From NCBI GenBank assembly GCA_964459805.1, contig CAYWOD010000025.1, positions 1 through 24,582 of the forward strand: 24,582 nt of DNA, in the 5' to 3' direction. The translations under genes were made by a program, and so were the position numbers. Of the stretch, positions 1 through 7,904 are shown one piece after another. The notes under the pieces are model-generated. The model ran no database searches. It worked only from the letters and a program-made list of their open reading frames with translations, and was not told where the DNA came from. The DNA comes from DAOVRL01 sp964459805. GTDB taxonomy: Bacteria; Planctomycetota; Phycisphaerae; Sedimentisphaerales; Anaerobacaceae. Numbering within the stretch: position 1 is the first letter of the stretch; the number at the start of each line of letters is the position of its first letter.

Positions 1-134
1 ACGCCATAACACATTAAGAATAAAGAGCTTACGATTACTCACTACAAAATACGTGCAAAAAAACAAGAAGTTGACGGATAGTATTACAAAAAGCACAAAG
101 AGATTAACCAGTAATTAGCACGAGATATGAAGCT

Positions 135-899
135 ATGCTGACGAGAAGGATTATTCCGTGTTTGGATGTTAAAGATAACCGGGTGGTTAAGGGTGTTAAT
201 TTTCTTAATCTTCAGGATGCGGGGGAGCCGGTTGAGCTTGGCGCGCGGTACAGCGACGAGGGGGCGGATGAATTGGTGTTTCTGGATATCACGGCCACTA
301 TTCGCTCGCGCGAGACGATTGTGGAGCTTGTGGAAAAGGTTGCGGAAAATGTTTTTATTCCGTTTACCGTTGGCGGTGGCATCCAGACGGTCGAGCAGAT
401 TGATACGCTTTTGCGGAGCGGGGCCGAGAAGGTCTCGGTAAATACTGCGGCGGTAGGGAATCCGGATGTGCTTGGCGAGGCGGCTCGGCGTTTCGGCAAT
501 CAGTGCGTGGTGCTTGCTATCGACGCTCGGCGGTCGAAGGATCGGGCGGGCAGATGGCAGGTATGCGTCAAGGCCGGGACCGAGCCGACGGATATTGATG
601 TTGTCGAATGGGCGGTTAGAGGCGCAGAATTGGGGGCGGGCGAGATACTGCTGACGAGTATGGACGCCGACGGGACCAGGGCAGGCTACGATAACGAGCT
701 GAACAAGGCGGTGACCGATGCGGTCAATATCCCGGTAATCGCATCGGGCGGGGCGGGCACGCTCGAACACCTCTACGATGCGATTGTCCAAGGCGGGGCC
801 GATGCGGTGCTGATGGCTTCGATCACGCACTTCGAGAATTACACCATCAAACAAATTAAAGAATACCTCAGAGACCGCGGGATACCGATGAACCTTTGA
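135..899 (+). CDS. hisF: Imidazole glycerol phosphate synthase cyclase subunit HisF
   Basis: HisF is the cyclase subunit of imidazole glycerol phosphate synthase. It uses ammonia from HisH to convert PRFAR to imidazole glycerol phosphate and AICAR in cytosolic histidine synthesis. The 254-residue length is normal for the family. The (beta/alpha)8 barrel opens with RRIIPCLDV, and both catalytic aspartates are at the expected places: Asp11 (CLDV) and Asp130 (AIDARR). The phosphate-binding glycine motifs are visible as VGGGI (about 79-83) and ASGGAG (about 203-208). No good Shine-Dalgarno sequence precedes the ATG, but the start gives the canonical N-terminus. No other his gene is present, so the pathway is scattered or lies upstream. 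The gene converges with the glycoside hydrolase, with 54 bp between the stops. Identification is secure. Confidence 0.97.
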   Translation: MLTRRIIPCLDVKDNRVVKGVNFLNLQDAGEPVELGARYSDEGADELVFLDITATIRSRETIVELVEKVAENVFIPFTVGGGIQTVEQIDTLLRSGAEKVSVNTAAVGNPDVLGEAARRFGNQCVVLAIDARRSKDRAGRWQVCVKAGTEPTDIDVVEWAVRGAELGAGEILLTSMDADGTRAGYDNELNKAVTDAVNIPVIASGGAGTLEHLYDAIVQGGADAVLMASITHFENYTIKQIKEYLRDRGIPMNL

Positions 900-953
900 G
901 GCGGCGGGGGCCTTTGTCGATATTATTTTTCAGGGCGTTTTGCGCGGCCCCAA

Positions 954-3900
954 TCAGCGGTTATAGAGTTCGAATGGTTTGAACAGGCCGTAGGCGACGT
1001 TGTGGTACTTCTCGCCGGGGGGCGGGCCGGTTTCTGGGCCGCGGTGGAACATTGAGGGCCAGGCCGAGCCCAGGGGCGGATTGCCGTGGTGGGGGCCGAG
1101 GGTGTTTTTCAAGGTTCCGATGACCACGATTTCGATGGTATTTGTGCCCTTTCTGATTGATTCGGTGACGTCGCACTGATAGGGTTGGTGGTAGATGTGG
1201 CCGGCGGGTTTGCCGTTGACGGAGACGCGGGCGACGCTGCCGTACCAGTCGGGCAGGCGGACGTAGTATTTGCTGGCGGGCTTGGTGATGTTGAATTTCT
1301 GTTTGTATGAGACGCCGGCAGCGTAGAATGGATGGGCCTGTTTGTTCCAGGGCCCCAATTGCAGCGGCACATCGGGTGCGATGACAAAGCCGGAATCGGC
1401 GGCCTTGAGCGTGAAGTCGCCGAGCACATAAGCCGGCTCGAGCTCGTGGTAGATTGTCATTGGGGAGGCCTTGATTTTGACGACGTTTTCGCCGACTTTT
1501 GTGGCCGAGGTGATGTCGATTCTTCCGAAGGCCTTGTCGAGCCACCAGGCGCCCTTTTTGGCTGAGACGGGTGTGCCGTTGCAGGTGATTGTGTAGAGGT
1601 CGGGGCGTTCGATGACGATGTGGAGGGGTTTGGGGACTTCGCCTTCTATTGTGAATTTGTAGGTTGCTTCGAAGCCGCTATCGGGCGGGAAATTCTTTGT
1701 GATTAGCTCGTCGCGAAACTGGACGGCGCTGTCCCAGGGGTTGCGGTCCATACCGTTTTTCTGGAAGGCGAGCTGGTTTGCGCGGTAGAAGTAGATGTTC
1801 TTTTTGGTTTCGCCGGCGGCGGTGATATCGACATAGTCGAGGGTCAGGCCGTCGGGGGCGATGTGCTTGATGGTCGGCTTGCCAATTGCCGGGATTGTTG
1901 CGGCCTTCCGGGCATCTTTGGGGGCGACTATGCCGGGCTTGTTGGAGAGGAAGAGCAGCAGGCTTCCGCACGGCGCCAGCTCGAACTCGCTTTTGACGCC
2001 GGTGTCATTCTCGGCGAATGAATATGGCGAGATGCTGCCGGTTTCGAGGCTCCACTCTTCAATGCTACGAGCGCGCGATTCGATGACGCCCGAGGAGGGT
2101 GAGTCGATACTGGTGTTCGTGAGGAAAAGTAGTTCGCCGTCTCTTAGTCTGCGCCGGTGGTGGAAGAGGGTGCCTGTTTGGCTGCGGTCGGGTCGGACTG
2201 CGAAGGTGTCATTGGAGCTGGTGAACAGCGTTCGGACGAGGTCGGCCTTGTCTATCTGCTGCCAGGATGGATTTTGCGATGCTTTTTTGGCACGATCCGA
2301 AGGTTGGCCGTCGATGAGGGTCGGGGGTCCGCTGCAGCAGAGGACTTTGCCGCCGGCTTTGGCATAGGAGGCAAGCAGGTCCATCGTTTTGGTGTTGAGG
2401 TTTTCGGTTAGCGGGGGCAGGACAACGGTTTTGTATGCGCGTTGGCCTATCTTGAATAGCCGGTCCTGGATTGAGCCGTGGCGAGCGATGATGTCTTCGC
2501 ATCCGAGGTCGAACTCGACCTGTGCTTTTGCGAGGTCGGTGACCAGTCTCTGGAATTCGTTTCCGATTTTGTTGAGATGGCCGGCATCGGACTGGTACAT
2601 CCAGGTGGTGGTTGTCGGCTCGATGAGCAGTATGGAGTTGACCTGCTCGCCCGCCGAGAGTGCGGCCGAGAGCCGGGTGAAATAGGAGGCCATAATGTGG
2701 TAATCCTGCCACCAAGGCTCGTGGTACGAGAAGGATTGGGGGTGGTCGCGTTTTCGGGCGCCGCGGATTGTGATGTATGAGAGGTGCTCGTCGAGGGTAT
2801 TGACGCCGAGGACGTAAAGCCAGTCGCCGATTCGTTTCATATCTTCGAATCGCAGGTCCCAGCCGCCGGCGCCGTATGCTTCGCACAAGGTCCGTCTTCG
2901 GCCGAGCTGGTTGGCGACGCTGGCGAGCTCCAGGACGGCGCGGACGTTGCCGAACTGAGCGTGGGTATCTTCGCGGTACTGATTCATAAGCGTATCGATG
3001 GCGGGACGCTGGTGCCAGGCGTACATGGCCATGTTGTCGCCCCCGTGGCCGGCGCCCGGCCAGCCGTGCTCCCAATAGTGGCCGGTGAATTCGAGGTTGT
3101 GCTTCTCGCAATACTCATAACACGGCTTTGCCCAGCGGTCGATGAACAGCTCGAGCAGAAGCTGGTAATAGTTATGGCGGACTTTTTTGTAGTCGCCCAG
3201 CGGCCGGACCAGGCTGGGCAGGTGGTCGGTCAGGTCGTATCCCCAGCGTTTTTTGAAGTCGCTGGGCAGGCTCGGCGACCAGTGGATTCCACCGGCGGGG
3301 GTCAAGTGGGGCTCGTCGGTGAAGATGCCCGGCAGGCGCTTGCCGAAATGTTCGCCGAGCTCTCGGCGATATGCCTCGAAAGTGATTTCGATGAATTTCT
3401 CAGTTACGCCGGGGTGCAGCAGGTCGACGTAAGATTTGCCGCCGAACCAGGCTCCGGTCGGCGCCAGCCGGATCGAGGCGACGAGGTATCGCCCCTCGGG
3501 CAGCGAATGACCGGCCTTGGCGTTTTCGGTAACGTTCTCGAAGCCGTCGTCGGTCAGACGATAGACGGCCAGGGTGTCGTCGCCGGGCTTGCCCGGCTGC
3601 TTGACCTGGGCAAAGTGCAGCCCGCGGCCGCGGGATTCGGGCATTGCGTCGGGGACGAGTCCGCCGGCGAAGCCCGATGGGTAGGAGTTTTCGTCATAGA
3701 TCCATACGTTCATATCGAGCCGTTCGGCCTCTTTCAAAGCGACCTTCCAGAGCCGGAACCAGTCGTCCGAGAGGTAGGGCGTCATCAGGCCCGGTCGCGG
3801 ATGTACGAAGACCTGCTTTACTTTCTGGGCGGCGAGGTCGCGCATCGTGCTGCGGATTTGCTCTTCGGTGAGCATATCGTTCCAGACCCAGAGCGGGGCG

Positions 3901-4064
3901 GAACTGTATTGGCGGGGCGGATCGGCGAATATGGCTTTGAGGCTTGCCGAGTCGGCAGTTTCGGTACGCTTGGCGGTGTCTGTCACCGTCAATTGGGCAC
4001 AGGAACCGAAGAGCGCAAAAGCGCACGTCAAAACAGTTATCGAAATCGTTCTACGTTGATTCAT
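954..4064 (-). CDS. GH106-like glycoside hydrolase (alpha-L-rhamnosidase type), predicted lipoprotein
   Basis: This is a large exported carbohydrase of 1036 aa. It starts with a signal peptide (residues 1-21) and a lipobox-like LFGSC; the cysteine at 22 is the probable lipidation site, although Phe at -3 is unusual. The catalytic region resembles GH106-type enzymes: PLWVWND (57-63), FVHPRPGL (86-93), IYDENSYPSGFAGG (122-135), FTDEPH (248-253) and CEAYGAGGWD (394-403). The last 150 residues look like a galactose-binding beta-sandwich (VSVNGKPAGHIYHQPYQCDV). The family includes alpha-L-rhamnosidases, but the substrate cannot be read from sequence and I have not mapped the catalytic pair. The ATG is preceded by AAGGA at 8 nt spacing. 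It lies 44 bp after the SGNH hydrolase stop, so co-transcription is likely. A role in polysaccharide breakdown at the cell surface is inferred. Confidence 0.8.
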   Translation of the reverse strand: MNQRRTISITVLTCAFALFGSCAQLTVTDTAKRTETADSASLKAIFADPPRQYSSAPLWVWNDMLTEEQIRSTMRDLAAQKVKQVFVHPRPGLMTPYLSDDWFRLWKVALKEAERLDMNVWIYDENSYPSGFAGGLVPDAMPESRGRGLHFAQVKQPGKPGDDTLAVYRLTDDGFENVTENAKAGHSLPEGRYLVASIRLAPTGAWFGGKSYVDLLHPGVTEKFIEITFEAYRRELGEHFGKRLPGIFTDEPHLTPAGGIHWSPSLPSDFKKRWGYDLTDHLPSLVRPLGDYKKVRHNYYQLLLELFIDRWAKPCYEYCEKHNLEFTGHYWEHGWPGAGHGGDNMAMYAWHQRPAIDTLMNQYREDTHAQFGNVRAVLELASVANQLGRRRTLCEAYGAGGWDLRFEDMKRIGDWLYVLGVNTLDEHLSYITIRGARKRDHPQSFSYHEPWWQDYHIMASYFTRLSAALSAGEQVNSILLIEPTTTTWMYQSDAGHLNKIGNEFQRLVTDLAKAQVEFDLGCEDIIARHGSIQDRLFKIGQRAYKTVVLPPLTENLNTKTMDLLASYAKAGGKVLCCSGPPTLIDGQPSDRAKKASQNPSWQQIDKADLVRTLFTSSNDTFAVRPDRSQTGTLFHHRRRLRDGELLFLTNTSIDSPSSGVIESRARSIEEWSLETGSISPYSFAENDTGVKSEFELAPCGSLLLFLSNKPGIVAPKDARKAATIPAIGKPTIKHIAPDGLTLDYVDITAAGETKKNIYFYRANQLAFQKNGMDRNPWDSAVQFRDELITKNFPPDSGFEATYKFTIEGEVPKPLHIVIERPDLYTITCNGTPVSAKKGAWWLDKAFGRIDITSATKVGENVVKIKASPMTIYHELEPAYVLGDFTLKAADSGFVIAPDVPLQLGPWNKQAHPFYAAGVSYKQKFNITKPASKYYVRLPDWYGSVARVSVNGKPAGHIYHQPYQCDVTESIRKGTNTIEIVVIGTLKNTLGPHHGNPPLGSAWPSMFHRGPETGPPPGEKYHNVAYGLFKPFELYNR

Positions 4065-4108
4065 CGTATGTGTCCTTAAATGATACAGCCAATTAGCATT
4101 TGCTCTTT

Positions 4109-5575
4109 TTATGGTTCGCCGGCGCTTTGCATATATCGGGATATGGCGTCGGCGACGACTTCGTGGCCGATGGGTGTCCAGTGCTGGTCATAAGTGAAAT
4201 AGGCCTGGGAACCTTCGGCTATGGTCCGGCGGAGCGGTTGGGTGAGGCTGAGGAATTCGATTGATTCTTCGCGGCAGAAGTCCCGGAAGGCGGATTCCTG
4301 AACGTTGAGGCGTGGGAGGAGAGTGTCCAGCAATTTGTCGGCTGGTGGTAGTTTTCTTTCCTTGAGTGCCATAAAGGCGTGCAGTTGCTCGGGCGAGACT
4401 ATTTCGGTGATCAGCGGCAGCAAAACGTGTGGTTTGTCGGGGGCGTAAGCAATTATAAGGCGGATATTCTTTTCGCTGCATATTTCCTTGATTTGGCGCA
4501 GGGCGTCAAAGGTTTTCTTGGCGCCTTTTGAACTTAGAAAGGCCTTCTTTGTGAGAAAATGCTCCAGGAGTCTTTTGATTTTGAAGGTGTAATATTTGCC
4601 GTCGGGGCCGTCGGGCAAGGTGACGGGCAGCCAGGAAAGTGGGCTCTTTGACTGGACCGTCGGGTTAGGAGCCGGGTTTTCGCCGGCAGCGTTGGGATGG
4701 GCTTTTGTTTCGGCTGGCGGGTGGTTGGCGGTTGTTGAGCCGAAGCAGCGGATCAGGGCGTTCTTGAGGGCGTTACGAATGGGTGATTCCTTGAAAGCGT
4801 TCTCCAGTTTCTCGCCGAGAGTGTCCTTTTTGCGGTAGTTTGAATCGCGGAAGTCGTTTCCCTCGTAGAGCAGGCAGACGATGGTTTCCGGCGAGAGTTC
4901 GGGTGCGAATTTCTTTAGGGTTTCCAAATATGTGCCGGGGTGTCCGGCTGACATGCCGAGGTTATAGACCGCGAGCTTGCTTTTTTGCGCGAGCAGGGCG
5001 GGCCAGGCGTCTTCGTCGGTTACTTTGGAGCCTTCGGCGAACGAATCGCCGAGGATTACTACGTCGTATTCTTCGAGGTCGGTTTTGTTGCGAAAGCCCC
5101 TTTTGTCAACGGTGAGGGTGTAGTCGATGTCCGGATAGCCGGGCGGTGTTCTGGGGTAGAGGAAGGCCTCTTCGGGGACATCTTTCGAGGTTCCGCTTTT
5201 AACGGTGTTGGGGGGGCGGTGGAAGTAGGTCTGTTCGGTGACGTATCGTTTCGGCAGCATGAGGCGTGCGACAATATCCATAACGATGAGCGAGACAATG
5301 ACGGAGACAGTTATGGCGACCACCTTGAACCTGTGCTCCTTCTCGTTTTTTTCGTTGGACCACGTCAAATATAACGCCATAGCGCTGATCGGAATCAGGA
5401 AAAAAAGGGCTGTGAGGTGATCGACACTGTATCGACCCAGAAGGACGTGTCTGTTCTGGGCAATTAGATAAGCGACGTTGCTCGGGACAACCCACAGCGC
5501 GATGTTAAGCAGTAGTATAATGGCGGTCGTTATCTGTTTGGCCTGCTTAGATTTCAGGGCGGCTCTGATACCCAT
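4109..5575 (-). CDS. Membrane-anchored SGNH/GDSL-family hydrolase or O-acyltransferase
   Basis: The protein has 488 aa from the chosen ATG. An in-frame ATG 24 codons upstream exists, but the inner one has AAGGA placed 6 nt before it and begins MGIRAALKSKQ. There are three hydrophobic segments, at about 14-38, 54-72 and 84-106, followed by an extracytoplasmic SGNH domain. Block I is VILGDSFAEGS with the nucleophile Ser at about 178. Block II is NLGMSAGHPG. Block III is YEGNDF (Asn at about 240). Block V is YDQHW, with Asp at about 463 and His at about 465. This arrangement resembles membrane-linked SGNH esterases and AlgX/AlgJ-type acetyltransferases, so the target could be an acetyl group on an envelope or exported polysaccharide. 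A proline/alanine-rich linker lies at about 280-310. It sits directly upstream of the GH106-like gene. Confidence 0.75.
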   Translation of the reverse strand: MGIRAALKSKQAKQITTAIILLLNIALWVVPSNVAYLIAQNRHVLLGRYSVDHLTALFFLIPISAMALYLTWSNEKNEKEHRFKVVAITVSVIVSLIVMDIVARLMLPKRYVTEQTYFHRPPNTVKSGTSKDVPEEAFLYPRTPPGYPDIDYTLTVDKRGFRNKTDLEEYDVVILGDSFAEGSKVTDEDAWPALLAQKSKLAVYNLGMSAGHPGTYLETLKKFAPELSPETIVCLLYEGNDFRDSNYRKKDTLGEKLENAFKESPIRNALKNALIRCFGSTTANHPPAETKAHPNAAGENPAPNPTVQSKSPLSWLPVTLPDGPDGKYYTFKIKRLLEHFLTKKAFLSSKGAKKTFDALRQIKEICSEKNIRLIIAYAPDKPHVLLPLITEIVSPEQLHAFMALKERKLPPADKLLDTLLPRLNVQESAFRDFCREESIEFLSLTQPLRRTIAEGSQAYFTYDQHWTPIGHEVVADAISRYMQSAGEP

Positions 5576-5702
5576 AACGCATCCTTTTTGGGAAAAGGTC
5601 ATTATCGAAAGCTCAAGGATACACGCATGGGAGGGATTTGGCAACAAGCAGAGCGCAGGGTAATTCGTGTTTCCGCATCTGGTGGAGGTTCGAGATTGCC
5701 AC

Positions 5703-5720
5703 GCCCCGATAAATCGGGGC
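5703..5720. repeat. Small palindromic intergenic repeat (hairpin)
   Basis: This is a perfect 7-bp stem (GCCCCGA / TCGGGGC) around a TAAA loop, followed by TCCTAATGAC. It lies in the 196-bp gap between the metzincin and SGNH genes. It resembles the other short GC-stem, A-rich-loop palindromes at 7643, 7834 and 15055 and is probably a REP-like element. No T-run follows it on either strand, so I do not call it a terminator. Confidence 0.6.
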
Positions 5721-5771
5721 TCCTAATGACAGATCCGGAAACCTTCTGCCAGAGAGTAGCCGTTGTTGAGG

Positions 5772-7736
5772 TTATTTTCCCTGCGTTTGCGAGGCAGGTA
5801 GTTCGGTGATTTTGCCGTCTTCTGTCAGGACGAGGTCGCTGCCGTTTTTGTCGGCGATGCGGAGATAGAGGCCCCAGCCTCCGCCTGCCTGCGAGACTTC
5901 TGCGATGAGAGTGTTTTCTCCGGGGATGAGCCTGGCGGTGTTGGATTCGGTGTCGGCAACGGCACTTCGCAGGGCCAGGGCTTCGGTGATTAGCTTGCCG
6001 TTGAGCCACAGTCTGAGGGCATCGTCGCTGCCGGTGAAGATTCGTATGTCGCGGTGTTTGTCGTTAGTGAAGGTTCGGACGACGTAGGCGGCGATGTTCT
6101 CTCGCGGGCGGTCGGTGAAGTGGGGGATGAAATCCACGTAATTGGTTTCGGACTTTGAGAGCTTGGCTGAGGCTGCGGAGGCTGCGATGGCCTGGAGCTT
6201 TTCTTGGTCAACGGGCACGAAGCTTTTCCGGTCGTTCCAGGGGGCGGTGACAGAGGCGAACCGCCAGGATCGCACGAAGGAACGGGCGATCAGGTCTGCG
6301 GCAGGGACGATCTTTGTCAGTCCGTGGGCATCGATGATCCTTATTTGGGCTTTCTCGGCGTTTAGGTGCTTTTCAAATTCGGCTATGGAGATACTTACCT
6401 TGCGTGGCGGGGAGTCGTTGTAGTCGATGGGGATGTGGGCTTCGGCGCCGCTTTTGCCGGCGAGGATTATCGCGCCGATGCCGTTATCCGATGAGACGCG
6501 GATGGTACGGGAGTTCTCGTCAAGGGTGACGACGGTTTTGTTCTGTTCGCTAAAGTCTTTTTCATCCAGCGCGAACCAGCGGTTGAACTTCAACCAGACG
6601 GCGCTGGGCGGGGCCCAGCGGGCAACCTGGGTTTCGTTGAATTCGTAGGGTCTTTTTCGACGGGCGTGAGGTGGCTCAATCAGGGTGAATACGCGATTGA
6701 ACCTGTCGAAGCCTCGGGTCATGATGTCGTGCGGGAGGCGACTGTGCGGCAGGCCGAAGGTGTGGCCCAGCTCGTGCAGGGCCGCGCCGATGGTTGTGGA
6801 GGCGGTGGCCCAGAAGGTATGCCTTCCCACCGAATCGCTGAAGAATTTGGTTGTGTCGATGGTCGTTGTGTCCATGAAGGTCTTTTGGGCATCGGCGAGG
6901 CTGCTCGGCCAGGTGAAGAGGTTGGCTCCTCCGAAGAGGGCGAGTGAGCCGCCGCCTAAGGCTGTGTGTGCGCAGGTTTTGTTTGTGTTGGGGTCGAATC
7001 GTGTGAAGGCGGGGATGACGAGGTTTTTGGCCTTGCGGTTGGGGCACTTGCGCCGGATCAGGCGGGCGGCATAGTTCCAGAGCGACAGGCCGTCCATTTT
7101 GTGGTAATGTTCGGCTGCGTCGTCGGCCTTGAGGGTGTGGACTTTGACCTTGCCATTTTCGTCGAGTTCGAGATTGAATGTTACTCGGCCGAAGCCGAGG
7201 TCGTACATCCGCTCGGCGGTGAAGGTCTGCATTAGGGTCATCGCCGTAGCGAGCTTGTCGCGATAATTCTGGGGGTCGTTCTCAATGGGGCTCTGGTATT
7301 CGGTGCTGCCTGTCTTGTCGGTCAGGTAGAACACGCGGACTACGTATGGATTGCTTTGCGGCTTATAGTTCAGTGTCAGGGCGAGGTCGTCTTTGCCTGC
7401 GCGGATGATCAGCTTGTTGGGGCCGGGGACAAGCTCGGTGAGGACCTTGAAACTGCCTTTGCGGGCGAGGCCCTCTATTTTGCGGGTGCTTCGGCTGGAC
7501 GATGTGTTGATGACGGTGACTGAAGTCGCCTTAGTGTCGGCCAGAGTGCCGCGAATTAGGGGGACGGGGTGGCGAATCGTGGCGCCAGTGGTGTAGTTGG
7601 TGATACGAATGCGGGCACGGTCGTCTTTTGCGGTCTGTTCACATGGGCTAAAGCCCATCCTACCGATCGCAATAGCCGGTGCCAGAGCATAGCAAACAGC
7701 AGTCAGAATGGTTGTGGCGATAAGCAGCTTCTTCAT
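5772..7736 (-). CDS. Secreted metzincin-type zinc metalloprotease with C-terminal beta-sandwich
   Basis: The protein is a 654-aa predicted exported zinc peptidase. A longer reading from a TTG at 7757 is possible, but the ATG at 7736 begins a clean signal peptide (MKKLLIATTI to APAIA, about 1-23). No strong Shine-Dalgarno precedes either start. The metzincin signature HELGHTFGLPH (His321, Glu322, His325, His331) is complete and followed by DIM with the Met-turn at 339. The central region (VRVFYLTDKTGSTEYQSP) recalls the little-studied PF12044-type 'putative peptidase' family; this is from memory and needs a search. The C-terminus (RIFTGSDDALRLWLNGK) is a PA14/beta-sandwich-like domain common in Planctomycetota secreted proteins. 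Residues 26-31 (RMGFSP) are encoded by a palindromic repeat immediately after the signal peptide. The substrate is unknown. Confidence 0.78.
   Translation of the reverse strand: MKKLLIATTILTAVCYALAPAIAIGRMGFSPCEQTAKDDRARIRITNYTTGATIRHPVPLIRGTLADTKATSVTVINTSSSRSTRKIEGLARKGSFKVLTELVPGPNKLIIRAGKDDLALTLNYKPQSNPYVVRVFYLTDKTGSTEYQSPIENDPQNYRDKLATAMTLMQTFTAERMYDLGFGRVTFNLELDENGKVKVHTLKADDAAEHYHKMDGLSLWNYAARLIRRKCPNRKAKNLVIPAFTRFDPNTNKTCAHTALGGGSLALFGGANLFTWPSSLADAQKTFMDTTTIDTTKFFSDSVGRHTFWATASTTIGAALHELGHTFGLPHSRLPHDIMTRGFDRFNRVFTLIEPPHARRKRPYEFNETQVARWAPPSAVWLKFNRWFALDEKDFSEQNKTVVTLDENSRTIRVSSDNGIGAIILAGKSGAEAHIPIDYNDSPPRKVSISIAEFEKHLNAEKAQIRIIDAHGLTKIVPAADLIARSFVRSWRFASVTAPWNDRKSFVPVDQEKLQAIAASAASAKLSKSETNYVDFIPHFTDRPRENIAAYVVRTFTNDKHRDIRIFTGSDDALRLWLNGKLITEALALRSAVADTESNTARLIPGENTLIAEVSQAGGGWGLYLRIADKNGSDLVLTEDGKITELPASQTQGK
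7643..7658. repeat. REP-like palindrome inside the metalloprotease coding sequence
   Basis: A perfect 7-bp stem (ATGGGCT / AGCCCAT) around AA, flanked by CCTACC. It lies in frame inside the metalloprotease gene and encodes about residues 26-31, just past the predicted signal-peptide cleavage site. Copies of ATGGGCTAAAGCCCAT-type palindromes are known as common dispersed repeats in several bacterial groups; family membership here is from memory. Confidence 0.65.
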
Positions 7737-7833
7737 TGTGCGTAATAGGATACACAAATTAGGGCCCGAAGTTAAGGAGATTCAGGCGGAAATCTATTTA
7801 TGCGGACGCTATTGGCGGTTTTAGCGAGGGGAA

Positions 7834-7852
7834 CCCCGCGTGAAACGCGGGG
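7834..7852. repeat. Small palindromic intergenic repeat (hairpin)
   Basis: CCCCGCG and CGCGGGG form a perfect stem around TGAAA (8 bp if the inner T-A pair is counted), followed by CTAAATA. It lies in the 168-bp space between clpB and the metalloprotease gene. The flanks AA before the stem and CTAAATA after it are shared with the palindrome at 15055. There is no T-run after it. Confidence 0.6.
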
Positions 7853-7904
7853 CTAAATATCGGGATCGCCAGGTCACTTTGTTCGGCGCAATGACAATGG
7901 TTGA

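Noticed and set aside
71..99. TTGACG as the -35 box of a hisF promoter
   Set aside because: The hexamer 17 bp downstream (CACAAA) does not resemble a -10 box, and no other good pair was found.
84..854. 256-codon minus-strand open frame across hisF
   Set aside because: It is antisense to an unambiguous hisF with both catalytic aspartates, has no recognisable motif, and arises from GC-rich codon structure.
907..951. GGGGCC / GGCCCC inverted repeat as a bidirectional terminator between hisF and the glycoside hydrolase
   Set aside because: The loop would be 33 bases and no proper T-run follows the stem on either strand.
2784..4079. 431-codon plus-strand open frame opposite the glycoside hydrolase
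   Set aside because: It is a shadow of the GH106-like gene on the other strand, has no family motifs and an unnatural Val/Gly/Ala-rich composition.
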